Assembly (NCBI GenBank): GCA_937894935.1
Contig: CALAYC010000354.1
Location: forward strand, 1 to 33,996
Direction: 5' to 3'
DNA: 33,996 bases
Source: an uncultured Verrucomicrobiota bacterium
Lineage (GTDB): Bacteria; Verrucomicrobiota; Verrucomicrobiia; Limisphaerales; JADLHS01
Shown: piece after piece, positions 1-8,025 of the stretch
How the letters are laid out: every line of letters begins with the position of its first letter
Position numbering within the stretch: position 1 is the first letter of the stretch
The notes under the pieces: model-generated
What the model was told of the DNA's origin: nothing
The model's input: only the letters and a program-made list of their open reading frames with translations
Databases searched by the model: none
Made by a program: the position numbers and the translations under genes

Positions 1-949
1 CCAGCGAAAAGATGGTCGCCTGCCAGCCGAGAAACGCGCCAATCGCCGCCATGAATTTCACATCGCCGAAGCCCATGGCTTCGCGCGGTAAAACAATCTC
101 GGTGCTGACGGCTTCCATCTGATGCACGGTTTCCGGATTGAATTCGTCATCCGCCACGCGAAGGCGTTTGGGCGATAACCGCACTTTTACATCAAAATAG
201 CAGCGGTCGATCAGCTCAAGCGTGCGCGCATGCAGGACGATTTCGTCTGAGGTGCGATAGAACAGGTCTTCGTACGGAATGTCTTTATCAGGCAGGTGAA
301 TGGCGGATTCGGAGAAAACGATTTTTGCATCGACTGGCAACTCGACCCGTTGGCGACCGAACATCAGTTTGCCCACGCGCACCACGCTGTAAACCAACGC
401 CCAACCCACGCCTGCCCCCAACAAACCTTGCCAGAAACTCGCGCCCATCGTTGTTTTACCGTGCAGGATGGGACAGAACAGCGACAGCACCAGGCCGAGG
501 CCGACGCCACCAAGTGTGATTTCATCCGGGATAATGAAATGTTCGAAGTCGATGAATGTGGCCACCACCATTCCAGCCAGCAGAATGCCGTAGGTGGTCG
601 CGAGCCATGGCGAATAGCGTCCATACGCGAGCCAACTGCCGAGAAATAAAAGTCCCGTGAGCAGTTCAACGAGGAAGTAACGGACAGAGATGGGCGCGCG
701 GCAGTTTTTGCATCGGCCTCGCAGCATGAGCCACGTAATCAGCGGCATGTTGAGATACCACGGAATGGAATATTCGCATTTCGGGCAATGCGAGGGCGGC
801 GAAATGACGCTCAGGCCGAGGGGCATCCGGTAAATGCAAACGTTGAGAAAACTGCCCACCATCGAGCCGAATACGAAAAAGACGATCGACCAGAAGTGAA
901 ACGGCACTCGCGACCAGGTCTCGGCGTTGAAAATCGGTTCAATGCCCAT
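1..949 (-). CDS. Prepilin peptidase (A24 family, PilD/GspO type), 3' end off window
   Basis: Inner-membrane aspartic protease and methyltransferase that cleaves the leader of type IV pilins and type II secretion pseudopilins. It is read from an ATG at 947-949 and is still open after 316 codons at the left edge. Seen: an N-terminal hydrophobic segment (about 19-37) ending GSFLNVCIYR, a zinc-type pair of CxxC motifs (Cys55, 58, 80, 83), several membrane segments, the first catalytic Asp at 134 (IDFEHFIIPDE) and the second at 296 in GFGDVKF. In classical PilD/TcpJ enzymes the two aspartates lie about 64 residues apart; here they are 162 apart because of a mostly soluble stretch at about 199-288. 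The start codon overlaps the last 11 bases of aroE, so translation is probably coupled. A pseudopilin-like gene at 5782-6642 is a plausible substrate. Confidence 0.93.
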   Translation of the reverse strand, partial: MGIEPIFNAETWSRVPFHFWSIVFFVFGSMVGSFLNVCIYRMPLGLSVISPPSHCPKCEYSIPWYLNMPLITWLMLRGRCKNCRAPISVRYFLVELLTGLLFLGSWLAYGRYSPWLATTYGILLAGMVVATFIDFEHFIIPDEITLGGVGLGLVLSLFCPILHGKTTMGASFWQGLLGAGVGWALVYSVVRVGKLMFGRQRVELPVDAKIVFSESAIHLPDKDIPYEDLFYRTSDEIVLHARTLELIDRCYFDVKVRLSPKRLRVADDEFNPETVHQMEAVSTEIVLPREAMGFGDVKFMAAIGAFLGWQATIFSL

Positions 950-1817
950 AAATATTTTGTTCCAACGCAGTGCGCATTACCGCCACCGGTGCAGTTTGAC
1001 CGGACCAGATTTCCAGCGCCTTTGCGCCTTGATACAACAACATACCGAGGCCGTTTGCGGTGCGGCAACCGGCCGCTTTTGCCGCGCGCAAAAACCGTGT
1101 TTCTGCGGGCCGATAAATCATATCGTAAGCTGCGCGCGCTTGCTTGAGAGCAAATTGCTGTGCATCGAAGGGCAGGGCGTCTTCAGGTTTCAAACCCAGC
1201 GACGTGGCGTTAAGCACGAGATCAATTTCGCCCGTCGGATAACCAACCTGAATGCGCAGATTGGATCGACGAGATTTAATTTCCTCCGCGACGGCAGCGG
1301 CTTTGGCGGTCGTGCGATTTACGAGATAAAGTTCGGAAAGATTTTCTGTGGCCAAACGTAGTGCCGCCGTTCGCCCCGCTCCGCCAGCACCCAGCAAAAG
1401 CACTTTCGCGCCGCGTAATTCCATCCCCAAATCTTCGCGCAACGACCGCACGATGGCGTCGGCGTCGGTATTGAATCCTCGGGCGATGATTTGTCCATCG
1501 GCGCTTTCTTCGAACCGGATGGTGTTAACTGCGCCCCAGGTTTTCGCGGTTTCATCCAGGGCATCCACCATTTCCACGGCGAGAAGTTTATGCGGGACGG
1601 TAAGGTTCAAACCGACAAAGCCCATGCGCTTTGCGCCTTCGATGGCGGCATGCAGATGATCAGGCGCAACGTCGAATGCCAGATAGCGCCAATTCAATCC
1701 CAACGCGGCAATACCCGCATTTTGCATCGCGGGCGACGCGGAATGTTTGATCGGATGCCCGAACACCGCGCAGTAGCGCGTGCTGGCATTGAGCGGCGTT
1801 GAAAACGGCGCGGACAC
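939..1817 (-). CDS. aroE: Shikimate dehydrogenase
   Basis: NADP-dependent reduction of 3-dehydroshikimate to shikimate in aromatic amino acid synthesis, cytoplasmic. At 292 residues it is close to the usual size. Seen: shikimate-binding GHPIKHSASP (20-29), catalytic Lys77 in NLTVPHK, catalytic Asp118 in NTDAD, a Rossmann glycine loop GAGGAGR (143-149), the NADP-selecting NRT (167-169), and the C-terminal NGLGMLLYQGA helix that closes the active site. The start is a GTG at 1815-1817; no Shine-Dalgarno is visible before it. The gene overlaps the downstream prepilin peptidase by 11 bases. The functional link between the two is not obvious. Confidence 0.96.
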   Translation of the reverse strand: MSAPFSTPLNASTRYCAVFGHPIKHSASPAMQNAGIAALGLNWRYLAFDVAPDHLHAAIEGAKRMGFVGLNLTVPHKLLAVEMVDALDETAKTWGAVNTIRFEESADGQIIARGFNTDADAIVRSLREDLGMELRGAKVLLLGAGGAGRTAALRLATENLSELYLVNRTTAKAAAVAEEIKSRRSNLRIQVGYPTGEIDLVLNATSLGLKPEDALPFDAQQFALKQARAAYDMIYRPAETRFLRAAKAAGCRTANGLGMLLYQGAKALEIWSGQTAPVAVMRTALEQNIYGH

Positions 1818-1930
1818 GCGGGGGTTATACGCAGGCAGAAACCAAGTTCAAAGCGTAAAGAATTACCCGTTTAAGGTAGGTGTAGCGATTTGACTGCCCG
1901 TCATTTCAGTCGTAATAGCCAAACCGCGTT

Positions 1931-2659
1931 TTATCGCTGCGCCGGGACAGTTGCTTCCGGCTGCTTTTCCGCGTTGAGATAAGGCGTAATTTCTTCGCGC
2001 ATGACCTTGAGGGCGGCTTGCATGTTGGGAGATTTCAACATCGCTTCGGCGATGGCGCGGCCCAACATTTCACCGGCCGTTGTATCGCTGGGATAATGAA
2101 CCCCTGCGATGATACGACACCACATTGCTTCGCGGATTTGTGCCTGGAATTCATCTGCTTTTTCCGGAAAAGCTGCGGAAAGAATTGTTCCCCACAGTGC
2201 TGCCGCTGCGGCATGACCGCTGGGATAGGACGTGTTATTGGGCTTGCCGACGATGGGTTTGACTTTGTCGCTGAAATTGTAGGGGCGGGTGCGATTCCAT
2301 TTCTTTTTCACCTGGTCGTCCACAATCAACTGACTTTCCTTATTAATGCGCTCAAAGAGGGCGACGGTTTTCGGGAATTTCTCGGCCTGAAACCACTCCC
2401 CGAATACAGGTTGCGCAAACGAGGTGACAGATTGAGTTGCGACGCGCTTAGCGCGTTTCGCCTGTTCAGAAGTACGATCGGCCTGAACTTGCAGAACGGT
2501 GAAAAGGTCCGCGCGTCCAGTTGGCGAATCCGGTGCGGGCGGCGGCGGCAAAAGCTCGACCAGCGCCGTAAAATCCGACGGCAGAAATTCGTATTCCTTC
2601 GCGACGGAACTCCCCGCCAGAACTAATGCAACCAGAACGATGAAAACAGGGCGTTTCAT
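1931..2659 (-). CDS. PAP2 family class A-type acid phosphatase, secreted
   Basis: Periplasmic or outer-surface phosphomonoesterase of the vanadium-haloperoxidase/PAP2 fold. Seen: an N-terminal signal peptide (hydrophobic 4-18, likely cleavage after SSVA at 20) and the three-part phosphatase signature, namely K118-x6-R125-P126, PSGH at 146-149, and R182-x5-H188-x3-D192 in CRIIAGVHYPSD. The usual Ser before the Arg of motif 3 is Cys181 here. His149 would be the acid/base and His188 the nucleophile by family analogy. At 242 residues its length is typical of class A nonspecific acid phosphatases. It stands 80 bases downstream of the SDR gene on the same strand and 113 bases upstream of aroE. Its in vivo substrate cannot be inferred. 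Confidence 0.9.
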   Translation of the reverse strand: MKRPVFIVLVALVLAGSSVAKEYEFLPSDFTALVELLPPPPAPDSPTGRADLFTVLQVQADRTSEQAKRAKRVATQSVTSFAQPVFGEWFQAEKFPKTVALFERINKESQLIVDDQVKKKWNRTRPYNFSDKVKPIVGKPNNTSYPSGHAAAAALWGTILSAAFPEKADEFQAQIREAMWCRIIAGVHYPSDTTAGEMLGRAIAEAMLKSPNMQAALKVMREEITPYLNAEKQPEATVPAQR

Positions 2660-2739
2660 GCGGAGAGTTTTGGTGACCCGATAACCGATGTCAAACCGAA
2701 GGACGGTTCATCGCGAATTACTGTGGTCCGGCACGGGCC

Positions 2740-3438
2740 TTAACTATCGTAGCCGGGAATAGTGAGTGGCCGCCCGTTATCGGCTGATTTGATGCCAAGA
2801 ATAAACGGGACCGCGTTCGCCGCCCATTTTTCCGGGGACGGATAACTGGATGCCGAACCGCCGAAACAACTGCGCAGCATGTCGGTGTTGATGATGCCGG
2901 GATTCAACGCTACTGCCGCCATGCCGTTGGGTAACTCCTGTGCGAAAGCCTGAGTTAAACCTTCAATCGCCCATTTGGTCGCACAGTAGGGTGCGACTTC
3001 GGCGTCGGTGGAGCGTCCCCAGCCAGAACTGAAATTCACAATGACGCCCGTTTTGCGTTGCACCATCGGCGGAACGAAATGGCGAATCACATTCGCTGTG
3101 CCGCGCAGATTGGTGTTCATCACTTCATCGAATTCGCGCGCTTCGATTTCCCACAACCGCGCGTTGGCGTTGATGACACCGGCGTTGTTGATGATGAGGT
3201 CCGGCACGCCATGGGTCGTCAGCACGAGACTGGCCCAGGATTTGACGGCGGTATCCGAAGCGACGTCCACGGGATAAAAATCATTCGGTGCGCCATGCGC
3301 TTTGCGCAGGCGATCAATTTCCTTTCCGGAGCGACCGCACCCGAGCACGGTATGGCCGAGTTTAATAAATTCGTTGACCATCGCGCGGCCTAATCCGCGC
3401 GTGGCTCCGGTAATAACGATGAGTTTCCCGCCGGGCAT
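2740..3438 (-). CDS. SDR family NAD(P)-dependent oxidoreductase
   Basis: Classical short-chain dehydrogenase/reductase of 232 residues; substrate unknown. Seen: cofactor loop TGATRGLG (10-17), NNAG (84-87), structural Asn110, catalytic Ser138 in NFSSG, Tyr151 and Lys155 in YCATK, and the PG turn at 180-181. Arg35-Arg36-like charge after strand 2 (GCGRS, 33-37) would fit NADPH, but this is only suggestive. The start is the ATG at 3436-3438, immediately followed by the hydrophobic strand KLIVIT, which fits the family's N-terminus. No Shine-Dalgarno is visible. The PAP2 gene follows 80 bases downstream. Confidence 0.92.
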   Translation of the reverse strand: MPGGKLIVITGATRGLGRAMVNEFIKLGHTVLGCGRSGKEIDRLRKAHGAPNDFYPVDVASDTAVKSWASLVLTTHGVPDLIINNAGVINANARLWEIEAREFDEVMNTNLRGTANVIRHFVPPMVQRKTGVIVNFSSGWGRSTDAEVAPYCATKWAIEGLTQAFAQELPNGMAAVALNPGIINTDMLRSCFGGSASSYPSPEKWAANAVPFILGIKSADNGRPLTIPGYDS

Positions 3439-3542
3439 AACGGGCGGGATTGTTCCGCTGAACCTTCAACGGTTTCAACTCTAAAGTGTGAATTCAGTCG
3501 CTAGATTCAATGGATAATCTGAAGCGGTTGCTGGAAAACAGA

Positions 3543-3570
3543 AACAGCCGGGAATTGCTTCCCGGCTGTT
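3543..3570 (-). terminator. Rho-independent-type terminator after the secreted protein gene
   Basis: A perfect 12-bp inverted repeat, AACAGCCGGGAA (3543-3554) with TTCCCGGCTGTT (3559-3570), around a 4-base loop. It lies 19 bases past the stop of the minus-strand gene at 3589. On the minus strand it is followed by the T-rich stretch TTCTGTTTTCC, a moderate U-tract. Confidence 0.8.
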
Positions 3571-3588
3571 GTGGAAGTGGATTTTTGA

Positions 3589-5736
3589 TTACGGCCAGAT
3601 AAGGCGGAAATATTGACCTGCCTCGGTGGCTGGAATTGTGTGCGGGCTCGTTGCGCCGGGCACATTGGTGAATGTTCCGGAGATGCTCGGTGCTGCCTGA
3701 AGGGTGAAGGAAGAATCCGACCACGTCAGGGTAATGTCATTGCCCGATCTGGTGATGTTCAGAGGAATCGGTGTCGGAGCGACATCGACATCCACAACTT
3801 CCACTAAAACACGGGAGATTTCAAAACTGCCCGCAGCGAGATCAGCGCCTGCGGAGCGGATTGCCAACGTGTCAAACCGAGGATAAGCGTAGGTATTATC
3901 CATGCGGCTGTGAGTCCAGTTTGTCCCGCCGCCAGTGACGGTGGTTGCATAAGTAACGCTGTCCACTGCCGTTCGGGTCACGGAGAATTCAGCGCGATAG
4001 ACGACTCCTTCCTGGAACGCCGTGTCACCGCTGTAACCGGTCGGGCCACCACCGAGGCCGATATAATTACCCGTTGTGCCCATTAAATCGGCAACGAGAT
4101 TATTTCGAACATAGAGCGAGAACGGGTTTGCTGAGAATGTCGTGCCGTAGTTGAGGGCGGTCATATAGCCGCGGACATTTACGCCGCTATTGGCAACGCC
4201 CGAGCCGTCAAGCAACGGGCGTGTGCCGCCGTCTGCGAAATCAAACAAGCCCATCCGGAAATTACCGGCGCTGGCGACTATGTTGTTCCCTTTGAAATCA
4301 ACCGTGACCTTCAACTGTTTGCCGACGCTCAGGTGAATTGGCGGAGTACCTTCGACGTAATCAGTGAAGTAACACAACCAAGTGACTGAACCGGATGGGG
4401 AAGTAGCGAGCAAATGAGTTCCTGAGGAGGCATCCAGAGTTCCGGAGGTGCTCTGAACCCAGATAGAATTATCCACGGCAAATGGCGGGACGTTGTAAGT
4501 GCCATCCGTAAAATTGTCATCCAGGTAAACCCCGCTTGTTGACGCAATAGCCGGAGTCACCGTAACCGTAACAACCGCCGATGTGGCGAACGAATTGTCA
4601 CATGCTACCGTGGCGATGCAGCGATACATGTCGCCATTGTTCGCGAGCGAAGTGGGGGGAGTAAGATACGTTGGACCGTTGGCGCCAACTCCACCGGTAA
4701 CGTTGTTCCAAACCGTGCCGCCGTCAGTGCTCACCTGCCATTGGTAGATTGGGGTTGTGCCTCCCGCTACTGTGGTAAACGATGCCGCCAGACCTTCAAC
4801 CACTGTATCATCGGTTGGTTCGGTCGAGATAAAGGCATTATTGCAGACTGCACCTGCCGGAGTGACATCCGCCCAGCTCAAACCAACGCGGATTTCGTCC
4901 AGGATGAAGCTGGCCGGAATTTCAGTTGAGGGATGGAATTCATAGAATGCCGCGATGCTGGCGGTGTCTGCACCAGTGGTTCCCGACAACGGCGGAGTCG
5001 GAACATTATCTTCACTGACTCCCAGTTCGTTTTGGGCCGGATCAATCCACAGGGCTACTTCGTCATCGCCAGCCTCATCGAATTTGTAGCGGACTACAAT
5101 CAGATGGGTGCCAGCGGACAGTGGATCGGCGGATGTTGCCACTGGCGCCGGTTGGACGGCCGGGGTGTTGGGCGAATTGACGCTTTTACTGACAGAAATG
5201 CGACCGTCGGTTTCAATCCACACGCCCAAGGGGCCGCCGGTCGGTTGAGGAGTACCGCCGTCGGTTAAAATAACGATCAAGCGGCGATCCAGTTCGGGCG
5301 GCGTTTCTACATTCAACAGGAATGAAGCGTAAACGCTACCCGATGTCTGCGCTTGAAAAACCATACCGCGGCTGCGTCCACCAGTCGTATTATTGGTCCG
5401 GAAATACACACCAGCCGAAGCCGGAGCGGCGGGATCGCCCAGGCCTGGATACGAAAGACCAGCAGGTCCAAGAATCAAGGGGCTGCCATTGCCCTGGCCG
5501 CCGCCCACGGACCAGTTGTTAAGCGAGTTGCCAGTGCCGAGGCGGACGGACGGATAGTCGGGGCCACCCTGAGGAAAATAAGTCGTCTCCATCGAGGCTC
5601 CACTTTCGTTGTTGGTGTAGCTCAATGGAAATGGTTCGTGAATCGGGAGCGCGAGTTGGGCTGACGCGCTCATTAATCCGCCGGTCAGGACTAATCCGAC
5701 CATCCCGAGTAACTTTCGATACGGAGTGCTTCTCAT
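3589..5736 (-). CDS. Large secreted protein with Ig-like domain and verrucomicrobial C-terminal module
   Basis: A 715-residue exported protein of unknown function. Seen: signal peptide (about 1-26, ending SASAQ), a long beta-rich region that looks like a laminin-G/concanavalin-type jelly roll (about 40-290, with VYFRTNN and ASFLLN-type strands), an immunoglobulin-like segment at about 305-395 (PIYQWQVSTDGG followed by GDMYRCIATV, the Cys-Trp-Cys style core), a second jelly-roll-like region, and a C-terminal module of about 60 residues (ITLTWSDSSFTLQ, ending GQYFRLIWP). That module recurs at the end of the protein at 17940-21614. No PEP-CTERM or transmembrane anchor is present. The gene lies 45 bases downstream of the pseudopilin-like gene, so they are probably cotranscribed. 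A role in carbohydrate or surface binding is inference. Confidence 0.85.
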   Translation of the reverse strand: MRSTPYRKLLGMVGLVLTGGLMSASAQLALPIHEPFPLSYTNNESGASMETTYFPQGGPDYPSVRLGTGNSLNNWSVGGGQGNGSPLILGPAGLSYPGLGDPAAPASAGVYFRTNNTTGGRSRGMVFQAQTSGSVYASFLLNVETPPELDRRLIVILTDGGTPQPTGGPLGVWIETDGRISVSKSVNSPNTPAVQPAPVATSADPLSAGTHLIVVRYKFDEAGDDEVALWIDPAQNELGVSEDNVPTPPLSGTTGADTASIAAFYEFHPSTEIPASFILDEIRVGLSWADVTPAGAVCNNAFISTEPTDDTVVEGLAASFTTVAGGTTPIYQWQVSTDGGTVWNNVTGGVGANGPTYLTPPTSLANNGDMYRCIATVACDNSFATSAVVTVTVTPAIASTSGVYLDDNFTDGTYNVPPFAVDNSIWVQSTSGTLDASSGTHLLATSPSGSVTWLCYFTDYVEGTPPIHLSVGKQLKVTVDFKGNNIVASAGNFRMGLFDFADGGTRPLLDGSGVANSGVNVRGYMTALNYGTTFSANPFSLYVRNNLVADLMGTTGNYIGLGGGPTGYSGDTAFQEGVVYRAEFSVTRTAVDSVTYATTVTGGGTNWTHSRMDNTYAYPRFDTLAIRSAGADLAAGSFEISRVLVEVVDVDVAPTPIPLNITRSGNDITLTWSDSSFTLQAAPSISGTFTNVPGATSPHTIPATEAGQYFRLIWP

Positions 5737-5781
5737 AGTGGTTGGTAATGTTGGTTTGCTGAGTGTTTAGGGGGAACTGGA

Positions 5782-6642
5782 TCAGGGTTTCCAGAGGTTC
5801 ATAACTTTGCGGAAAACGATACCGTTATCCGCAGCCAGATTTCCCGGTCCAGGGAATCCGGCGAGGCTAAAAGGTTCCGGGTTTTGGCGGGCACCTTGCC
5901 ACGTGACATGGCCGTCGCCGAACATTGCATTGATTCCTGCGACATTATTATCCCGGTGCGGTGCTGCTTGGGGGCTGCTCAAATTGTGAATCAAATCTGT
6001 TGTCATGCTTTTTGCCACATCCACATTGCTGGACTTCATGGGCGGCAGGTAAGAATTGTTACCCGGAGGTAATACCTCAGGCAGCGTCACTCCGATTCCG
6101 ACACTTTGCTGCTTCTTGGATTGCGGAAAATAATGGAAACCGGTTCGGACCGTAGTGTCTCCAGCGCCACCATAAGGCCACTCGCCAGTTTGAGTGAAAT
6201 GCTCATAAGTCCAAGAAGCGGAAGCCCCGGTTTTCCTCGCGCTGGGACAATAGAACAATTGTGGATTTGCGATGACTTTTGTTTGCCACAACAGGCCCAG
6301 ATTGTGGATTAAATGAGGAGTGTTATCTAATCGAGCCGCTTCATAAGTATATTGCGTAGGATTAGCATCGCGGAAGCGGATCGTCGGAAATCGGTCGTCA
6401 CTGTCCCCGACATAAATCATAATGCCAATCCCGACCTGTTTGAGGTTGCTGACACAATTAACCCGTAATGCCCGCTCCTTGGCTTTGCCGAGAGCAGGCA
6501 AAAGCATTGCGGCTAAAATGGCGATGATGGCGATGACCACCAGCAACTCGATCAGTGTAAATCCGTTCCGACTGCTTCTTACATATCGCGAAACACGACG
6601 TCGGAGGATAGGTACAAGACAATTCGAATTGTTTTGCGTCAT
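5782..6642 (-). CDS. Type II secretion pseudopilin-like protein (H-xn-DG family)
   Basis: The prepilin-type leader is clear: a basic leader ending RNG before FTLIELLVVIAIIAILAAM, with Glu at position +5 of the mature protein. This is the substrate signature for a prepilin peptidase such as the one at 1-949. The remaining 230 residues are soluble and end with a GDGHV motif preceded by a His 14 residues upstream (HRDNN...FGDGH), the H-xn-DG tail of the very large pseudopilin-like families of Verrucomicrobia, Lentisphaerae and Planctomycetes. I prefer the ATG at 6640-6642 (MTQNN); a longer GTG/ATG start at 6675 would add 11 residues. These families are highly amplified and the function of individual members is unknown. 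It sits directly upstream of the secreted Ig-like gene and divergent from the AraC-type regulator. Confidence 0.88.
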   Translation of the reverse strand: MTQNNSNCLVPILRRRVSRYVRSSRNGFTLIELLVVIAIIAILAAMLLPALGKAKERALRVNCVSNLKQVGIGIMIYVGDSDDRFPTIRFRDANPTQYTYEAARLDNTPHLIHNLGLLWQTKVIANPQLFYCPSARKTGASASWTYEHFTQTGEWPYGGAGDTTVRTGFHYFPQSKKQQSVGIGVTLPEVLPPGNNSYLPPMKSSNVDVAKSMTTDLIHNLSSPQAAPHRDNNVAGINAMFGDGHVTWQGARQNPEPFSLAGFPGPGNLAADNGIVFRKVMNLWKP

Positions 6643-6678
6643 GATTAGCAATTGGGCTTGTCGTAAAACTACCACTGG

Positions 6679-6695
6679 TTGTCGCGGCGCGACAA
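6679..6695. promoter_or_regulatory. Inverted repeat TTGTCGC-GGC-GCGACAA, candidate operator
   Basis: Seven-base arms (6679-6685 and 6689-6695) around a 3-base centre, in the divergent region between the pseudopilin-like gene and the AraC/XylR-type regulator. It could be an operator or a short hairpin in the leader of the minus-strand gene. There is no direct evidence for binding. Confidence 0.4.
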
Positions 6696-6704
6696 TTGCA
6701 GAGG

Positions 6705-6716
6705 TTGCAATTGCAA
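6705..6716. promoter_or_regulatory. 12-bp perfect palindrome TTGCAATTGCAA, candidate operator
   Basis: A perfect palindrome 9 bases from the first inverted repeat, with the 7-mer AATTGCA repeated at 6694-6700 and 6709-6715 (15-base spacing). It lies about 115 bases upstream of the regulator start at 6830. A dyad of this type suits a dimeric DNA-binding protein; the binding protein is unknown. Confidence 0.4.
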
Positions 6717-6829
6717 GTGAAAAATATGCACCCTGAGACGCAATTCCAAAAAGGCGGTCAAAACCCTACAAAAGACGGTTGATTAAACTCGCGTAAATGG
6801 CGCGGAGTTCCTAAAACAGTGCAAGAGCA

Positions 6830-7975
6830 ATGGCCACGAAACAGAAACGCGTTCTTATCGCCTTAGGCTGGTATGATTACCGGCTGCATCGCGGAATTGA
6901 AAAATATGCGCAGGAACACGGCTGGCATCTCTCGGCCAACCTGGCGCGCGAGAAGGTCATTCCGTGGGGCTGGGACGGTCACGGGATTCTCGCCTGGCTC
7001 GGCGAAGGCGACGATCTGGCGGAGTTTGTCAAACACGCCAACAAGCCGACGGTGGATTTCAGTTTTCGCCGCCCACATCTGAAATTCCCACGCGTGTTGG
7101 AAGATCATTTTCACGCGGCGGGACTGGTCGCAGAACATTTTCTTTCCCGCGGTTTCACCAATTTTGCCTATTACAGCGACGCTGATAACTGGTCGTATGT
7201 GGAGCGCGGGCAAGGATTCGTGGACGCGCTGAAACGCGCCGGACATGAATGCACGTGGTTGCCATGGTATCGCGCTCCGGAATATCGCGTGGGTCGCGAG
7301 CAATGGCATCGCAAGCGGCAATGGCTGAGGGAGCAATTGAAGAAACTTCCCAAACCGCTCGCGGTTTTTGCGGCGAACGACGAACAGGCGCTTGATGTGT
7401 TGGATTCGTGTGCCGAAGCCAGGTTAGCGGTGCCGGAACAAGTGGCAATTGTTGGTGCAGAGAATTATCTCCTCGCGCCGGATTCGCTTCAAACGCCGCT
7501 ATCGAGTGTGGACACTAATCTTGAAACGCTCGGTTATCGGGGAGCGGAATTGCTGGATGGACTGATGCACGGTCGCAAGCCGCCGAAGGAGCCGATTCGC
7601 ATTCCGGCTTCCGGCATTGTGACGCGTAAGAGCAGCGATTTGCTGGCGGTGAATCATAAAGGCGTGGCGAACAGTTTGCGGTTCATCTGGGAACATGCGC
7701 ATGAGCCGATCAGTGTGAAAGACCTCGTTGGCGTGGCGGCGATGTCGCGACGCGGATTGCACAAGGCGTTTTTGGATGCGGTGGGGCGGACGCCGGGGCA
7801 GGAATTGCAGCGAATTCGCATCGAGCGCGCCAAACGTTTGCTGACTGAGACGGATCACAAGGTGGAAGTCGTCGCCAGCATGTGCGGTTATCAAAGCGCG
7901 AACAGCTTTTGCGTGGCGTTCAAACAGGCTACCGGAATGTCGCCGAAGCAGTTTCGCTTAGGCTTTGTGCATTAA
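6830..7975 (+). CDS. AraC/XylR-type sugar-responsive transcriptional regulator
   Basis: A 381-residue fusion of a LacI-type periplasmic-binding-protein-like effector domain (about 5-270; RVLIALGWYDYRLHRGI at the start, AVFAANDEQALDVL at about 180-195, and VAIVGAENY) with a C-terminal AraC-type double helix-turn-helix (about 275-380; ISVKDLVGVAAMSRRGLHK for the first and VEVVASMCGYQSANSFCVAF for the second). This is the architecture of Escherichia coli XylR. By family, a sugar binds the N-terminal domain and the dimer activates catabolic promoters. Its position next to uxaC, uxaE, a hexuronate transporter and a KDG kinase suggests a hexuronate-pathway ligand, but that is inference; it could instead control the divergent pseudopilin and secreted-protein pair. 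The start ATG is preceded only by a weak AAGAG. Confidence 0.9.
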   Translation: MATKQKRVLIALGWYDYRLHRGIEKYAQEHGWHLSANLAREKVIPWGWDGHGILAWLGEGDDLAEFVKHANKPTVDFSFRRPHLKFPRVLEDHFHAAGLVAEHFLSRGFTNFAYYSDADNWSYVERGQGFVDALKRAGHECTWLPWYRAPEYRVGREQWHRKRQWLREQLKKLPKPLAVFAANDEQALDVLDSCAEARLAVPEQVAIVGAENYLLAPDSLQTPLSSVDTNLETLGYRGAELLDGLMHGRKPPKEPIRIPASGIVTRKSSDLLAVNHKGVANSLRFIWEHAHEPISVKDLVGVAAMSRRGLHKAFLDAVGRTPGQELQRIRIERAKRLLTETDHKVEVVASMCGYQSANSFCVAFKQATGMSPKQFRLGFVH

Positions 7976-7980
7976 GTATC

Positions 7981-8004
7981 CGCCCTGCGCTGGTGCGCAG
8001 GGCG
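7981..8004. terminator. Hairpin between convergent regulator and uxaC genes
   Basis: A perfect 10-bp stem, CGCCCTGCGC (7981-7990) and GCGCAGGGCG (7995-8004), with a TGGT loop, 5 bases after the regulator stop and 21 bases past the uxaC stop on the other strand. It has no good T-run on either side, so it may act as a transcription barrier or RNA-stabilising hairpin rather than a classical terminator. Confidence 0.55.
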
Positions 8005-8025
8005 ATATCGCTTTAAAGGCAGCCC

